Source of the DNA: Corythucha ciliata
Lineage: Eukaryota; Arthropoda; Insecta; Hemiptera; Tingidae
Length of the DNA stretch: 64,000 nt
Direction: 5' to 3'
NCBI GenBank assembly: GCA_038030265.1
Contig: CM075943.1
Location: 5,890,001-5,954,000 of the forward strand
Translations under genes and position numbers: made by a program
Notes under the pieces: model-generated
The model's input: only the letters and a program-made list of their open reading frames with translations
What the model was told of the DNA's origin: nothing
Database searches by the model: none
In this document: positions 60,390 through 64,000 of the stretch, piece after piece
Numbering within the stretch: the first letter of the stretch is position 1
Layout of the letters: each line of letters begins with the position of its first letter

Positions 60390-60890
60390 CTGATTGTTAC
60401 AATTGAGAAAAAGCGCTAGTTGGTGGCTCAAAATTGAGAATGTGGGCCCTTCTGCATAAAAATGCGCCGAAGGGCTAAAATTCAGCCATATGAATTCGCG
60501 GATAAAATCAAGGAGTAGCGCACAATCATAGCTATAAAATGAAAAAATAGGAAATTCACTGTTTCCGGGGGCAACTTCACGGCTAAAAACGAGACAAAGA
60601 AAGCGCTCATTCGCGGCTAAAATGAAGAAAAAGCGCACATTCACAGTCAAAATTGAGAAAAATTCACTTGGAGTGAAATCAAGTGCTAATTTCATGGCTA
60701 AACCGAAAGAAATTGCTAATTCGTGGCTAAAATCGAGCTTAACTCATATCGTCGACTAAAATGCGTGAAAATCGCTAATTGAGAAAAAAGCCCTTATTAA
60801 CAGCTAAAAATTAGAAAAAGCCAATTGGCGAATAAATTTGAGAACGAAAATTTGGGGAAAACCGCTAATTCTTGGCAGTGGCGTGTCCAG
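60390..60890. repeat. Family A tandem array
   Basis: Plus-orientation units, with a CAGTGGCGTGTCCAG end at 60876. Confidence 0.83.
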
Positions 60891-60929
60891 CCAGCCAGCG
60901 TGTTCCGCAAGCCCAAAACCCGCGGAATT

Positions 60930-61290
60930 CGGGGTTTCAGTTCTTTCAGCAGCGAGAAGACATCGCGAAATTAGCGTTTTAGTGATCCATGGCGCCCCAA
61001 AGTTGGTTCTATAGCGAGCAAATCCCACGAGATTTGCGTTTCAATGAGACAGAAACGTTAAGATATTTTCATTAGTGTGCTAAAACCACGTGGTTGTGGT
61101 TTTGAATGAGTTATATCCCCGCGAAATTGGGATTTCATACAATTTCTGCGAAATTTTGGTTTTATAGTGAGTGAAAATCTGAGGTATTACATTTTCTTTA
61201 GCGAGTCAGACATGTCAAAACAAAATTGGGTTTTAAATTAGCCAACCCCGAAAAATTAGTTTTCCAGAAATTGGTTTTTTCAGCAACAAA
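60930..61290. repeat. Family E-type array
   Basis: GCGAAATTAGCGTTTTAGTG and similar; homologous to 26230-26690. Lies directly left of the captured-gene foldback. Confidence 0.7.
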
Positions 61291-61316
61291 ACAACTAGTC
61301 CAGTCAAGGAACGTAT

Positions 61317-62864
61317 TCTAGACTGCAATAATTCATAAAGAATTTTTCTCTTCGGGAATGTGTTCGGAGGTGTCCAAGGGTCACGCTCACCAAAAGTCCC
61401 CGAGTATTCGAGTAGAGCGTGACTCTGGAGACCGCGAAATGTGCGACAATTTTCGGGTTTTCACCAATATCTAGGAAACCACCAGCGTTAGCGCTTAGAC
61501 GCCGAAATGCAAAAATAACGATCGCATAATTTCTGATAAAATCGCCTCTTTTCATTTTTTTCATTTGCGCAGCGGTTACCGATATGCTACGTGGACTTTG
61601 GAGGGAAAACTGTTGCATGACAAAAGTATGAAAACCGGTGGGACTTGAGGGGGAAAAGATTGCATTCGATTTTGGCCTCGGTTGATGTTTTCTTCATGTT
61701 AAGACGTTACATTTCACGCAATATCATCGGTATCAACCTTGAACTGTGCCGTCTTTCGCCTTTCAATCATTAAAAATCAAATAAAAAAATGGTATGCATT
61801 TTTCAAACTCCGCTCCTTCCGGTTGACTGCGTCTAAAAAGGTCGCCAAACATTGTGATTACTCGTCAAGGTGTCTACTTAAGTAATCCATGCTCAAAATT
61901 TGGGGTAGCTGAGGGACAATTTTGAGAAAAGTTGCGTAGACTACGAAAAAACGAAGCATTTGGATTCTTTGGGGATTTTATTTGCGTTTGGATAAACTCA
62001 AAGAAAGAGGGCCAACTGCTAAACTATGGATTCAGTATTTTCTTATGGTCAGTTTGATTAAGGAGTACATTAACGCGGAACGAACAGGAGACTGGGATGC
62101 TCATCTCAGTTACGTCAAGCGAATGATTCCGTTTTTTCACGCTGCCGGTCATTTCCCGTACGCGAAATCTAGTCAGCTCTACCTTCAAGACATGAATGAA
62201 CTCTCTTGTGTTTTATCCAAACACAAAAAAATCCAAATGCTTCGTTTTTTACGCAACTTTTCTCAAAATTGTCCCTCATCTACCAAAAATTTTGAGCATG
62301 GATTACTAAAGTAGACACCTTGACGAGTAATCACAATGTCTGGCGACCTTCTTAGACGCAGTCAACCGGAAGGAGCGGCGTTTGAAAAATGCATACAATT
62401 TGTTTATGTTTGAAAGGCGACAGACGGTACAGTTCAAGGGTGATACCGATGATATTGCGTGAAATGTAACGTCTTTACATGAAGAAAACATCAGCCGAGG
62501 CCAAAATCGAATGCAATCTTTTCCCTCTCTAGCCCCACCAGTTTTCATACTTTTGTCATGCAACAGTTTTTCCCCAAAATTCCACGGACCAGACATCGGT
62601 AACCGCTACGCAAATGAAAAAAAAAAATGAATAGAGGCGAATTTATCAGAAATTATGCGAACTTTATTTTTGCATTTCGGCGTCTAGGCGCTTAAGCTAG
62701 TAGTTTCCTAAATATTGGTGAAAACCCGAAAATGGTCGCACATTTCGCCCTCTCCAGAGTCACGCTCTACTCGAAAACTCGGGGACTTTTGGTGAGGTGA
62801 CCCTTGGACACCTCCGAACACATTCCCGAAGAGAAAAGTTCTTTATGAATTATTGCAGTCTAGA
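61317..62864. mobile_element. Foldback element with arms of about 650 bp enclosing a captured gene fragment
   Basis: The left arm starts TCTAGACTGCAATAATTC and the right arm ends GAATTATTGCAGTCTAGA. The arms (about 61317-61975 and 62225-62864) are inverted copies with roughly 90% or better identity by eye, including the inner segment with ACGAAGCATTTGGATT. The remaining core of about 200 bp encodes a protein-domain fragment. I could not define a target-site duplication. A related single arm lies at 24328-24820, showing that the arm is a dispersed repeat. Confidence 0.88.
61982..62314 (+). pseudogene. Captured domain fragment inside the foldback element, no start codon of its own
   Basis: The frame opens with TTG, not ATG, and about 70 residues look like real protein: LDKLKERGPTAKLWIQYFLM, then LIKEYINAERTGDWDAHLSY, KRMIPFFHAAGHFPYAKSSQ and LYLQDM. 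I recall this motif (K-LW-QY...AER.G.W..HL...MLPFFHA.GH..YAK...LYLQ) from uncharacterised, often multicopy invertebrate proteins; its function is unknown to me. After LYLQDMNEL the frame runs into the right arm and ends at TAG, where family members should continue, so this is a fragment. The first in-frame ATG is about 21 codons in. The open frame may be recent or selected; I cannot tell. Confidence 0.6.
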
Positions 62865-63029
62865 CCTCCTTTTTTTACATTCCTTGATTGGATTAAAACA
62901 TGAAATTTGGTGGATATAATGAATGAATCTGTCGCCGGTATTTGTGATTAATAAATTAATTAAACTGATGTTATCCGGACGACGATGGAAGGGCATAGCC
63001 CAACACGATTCGAGTTTCGAGAAAAAATG

Positions 63030-63102
63030 GCTCCCCGGCGGGATTTGAACCCGCAACCTCTGGAGTACCAGTCCAGCACGCTGCCAATTGCGCCACGGAG
63101 AC
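63030..63102 (-). repeat. tRNA-like head of a SINE
   Basis: The minus strand folds as a tRNA: D arm GCGC...GCGT, anticodon stem CTGGA/TCCAG with loop CTGGTAC (anticodon GGT), T arm GCGGG-TTCAAAT-CCCGC, acceptor GTCTCCG/CGGGGAG with a mismatched first pair. A box TGGCGCAATTGG and B box GGTTCAAATCC are intact, so Pol III could transcribe it. The mismatch, the flanking repeat and other copies (30.1, 63.2 kb) favour a SINE over a working tRNA gene. The SINE body is about 62905-63155. Confidence 0.75.
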
Positions 63103-63190
63103 GCCTTTGGGAGTCGTACTCCGAGGGATAAGCTAAGCCGAACCCCACCCAGGTCCATTGCTTATCCCTCGGAGTACGACTCCCAAAGGC

Positions 63191-63263
63191 GTCTCCGTGG
63201 CGCAATTGGCAGCGTGCTGGACAGGTAATCCAGAGGTTGCGGGTTCAAATCCCGCCGGGGAGC
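63191..63263 (+). repeat. tRNA-like head of a SINE, head to head with the previous one
   Basis: Same sequence as the 63.03 kb copy, but the anticodon loop is CAGGTAA, losing the invariant U33. Both boxes remain. The body extends to about 63345 (TTTAATTAATTTATTAAT). The two copies form inverted arms of about 190 bp around 63146. Confidence 0.75.
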
Positions 63264-63359
63264 CATTTTTTCTCGAAACTCGAATCGTGTTGGGCTCTGC
63301 CCTTCCATCGTCGTCCGGATAACAACAGTTTAATTAATTTATTAATGAAATTTGGTTTT

Positions 63360-64000
63360 CAGTGAGCCAGAACAACAAAAATGGGAAAAATCTGAGAAGT
63401 GGTTTTTGTAGGGTGGATTCAGAGAAAGTGTTTTTTTTGTTTTTTTTTTTGTTAGACCTGCAAAAATGGTTTTTTAGTGCGCAAAATTGGTCTCTTTTTA
63501 AATTTCAGAACTTTTCCAAATTTTTGGCTGTTTTTTCAACTTGTAGACCATAAACTTCATTGAACAATACAGCCGTGGTGTATTGTTCAATAAAGTGTAT
63601 GGTCTCTTTAAATTACGACACCAAGCTACAAAAATTAATATTATTAGTTGTTAAGCCCTTCAACTTGATTAATATTTTATTCTTTGGGTTTTTACTTCTA
63701 CGAAAAAGTAGAAGAAACAGTAACCTAAAACACTAAAAATAAAATATTAATCAAGGTACAAATATTGGAATTTTTTTTTTTTTTTTCTTATTGGGCGAAA
63801 TACGGGAACGGATTTTCTAGTGAGGCAGTCCAACGAAAATGTCTTTTTGGCGAGAAAAAAATCAACGGAATTTTATTTTAGTGAGCGAAATCCGAGAAAT
63901 TGGTTTCTTAGTGAGCTAGATCCGCGAAATACATATATACATATTATTATATGTATTTTCCGAGAAAAATCTGTTGAAATTTTTTTGAATCAAAGACCCC
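63360..64000. repeat. Family E-type array with two hairpins
   Basis: Units such as AGTGAGCTAGATCCGCGAAA (minus orientation) surround two hairpins at 63548-63605 and 63670-63758. Confidence 0.7.

Noticed and set aside
63030..63263. Functional tRNA-Thr(GGT) genes
   Set aside because: First acceptor pair mismatched, one copy lacks U33, GGT is atypical for eukaryotic Thr tRNA, and the sequence is embedded in a repeated SINE body.

Overview
This window is animal nuclear DNA, most probably from an invertebrate; I favour an arthropod but cannot prove it. It holds spliced genes with GT-AG introns, tRNA-derived SINEs, foldback DNA transposons and dense arrays of 20-32 bp repeats. There are no bacterial-style operons. 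Only about 6 kb is explained by genes I recognise; the rest is intron or repeat.

Genes: (1) At 18766-18825 (-) is the first coding exon of a FEM1A/C-type fem-1 gene; the rest must lie beyond the left edge. (2) At 37949-38860 (-) is a complete three-exon NUDT8-type CoA diphosphatase (246 aa). (3) At 46277-57373 (+) is a complete ten-exon ACTR5 (Arp5, INO80 complex; 712 aa) with one intron of 7,972 bp filled with nested transposons. (4) At 57657-58841 (-), convergent with ACTR5, are the last five exons of an SLC9C (sperm-specific Na+/H+ exchanger) gene, covering the cyclic-nucleotide-binding domain and tail; the membrane part is not in the window.

Repeats: Six recognisable families of degenerate 20-32 bp tandem repeats (called A-F here) occur in many blocks and both orientations: A near 5.2-5.6, 10.3-11.7, 21.7-22.5, 35-37.5 and 60.4-60.9 kb; B near 2.3-3.1, 16.8-17.3, 26.7-27.3, 33-33.6, 39.3-41.2 and 59.2-59.7 kb; C near 8.8-9.4 and 42-43.3 kb; D near 14-15 kb; E near 32-32.8, 34.1-34.7, 43.6-44.1 and 63.4-64 kb; F near 12.2-12.5 and 53.7-54.7 kb. 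Some blocks sit between CAGTGGCGGATC-like ends; one (16362-17749) also has a near-matching 8-bp target duplication, so some arrays appear to be carried by hAT-like elements.

Mobile elements: A family of foldback elements with CAGGGTG ends occurs at 19.9-21.4, 30.4-31.7, 47.6-48.9 and 48.95-53.2 kb. Small palindromic MITEs flanked by TTA or TAA occur at 21.07, 36.74, 39.67, 44.85 and 47.36 kb, one nested inside a CAGGGTG element. The most notable element is at 61317-62864: two arms of about 650 bp in inverted orientation enclose a protein-domain fragment, suggesting gene capture by a transposon. Two tRNA-like SINEs lie head to head at 62.9-63.35 kb.

The four genes show no shared pathway. Their exons are islands in repeat-rich DNA, and the main biological interest is repeat invasion of introns: nested transposons in ACTR5 intron 3, a minisatellite in intron 8, and an inverted copy of intron 5 on the other side of exons 4-5.
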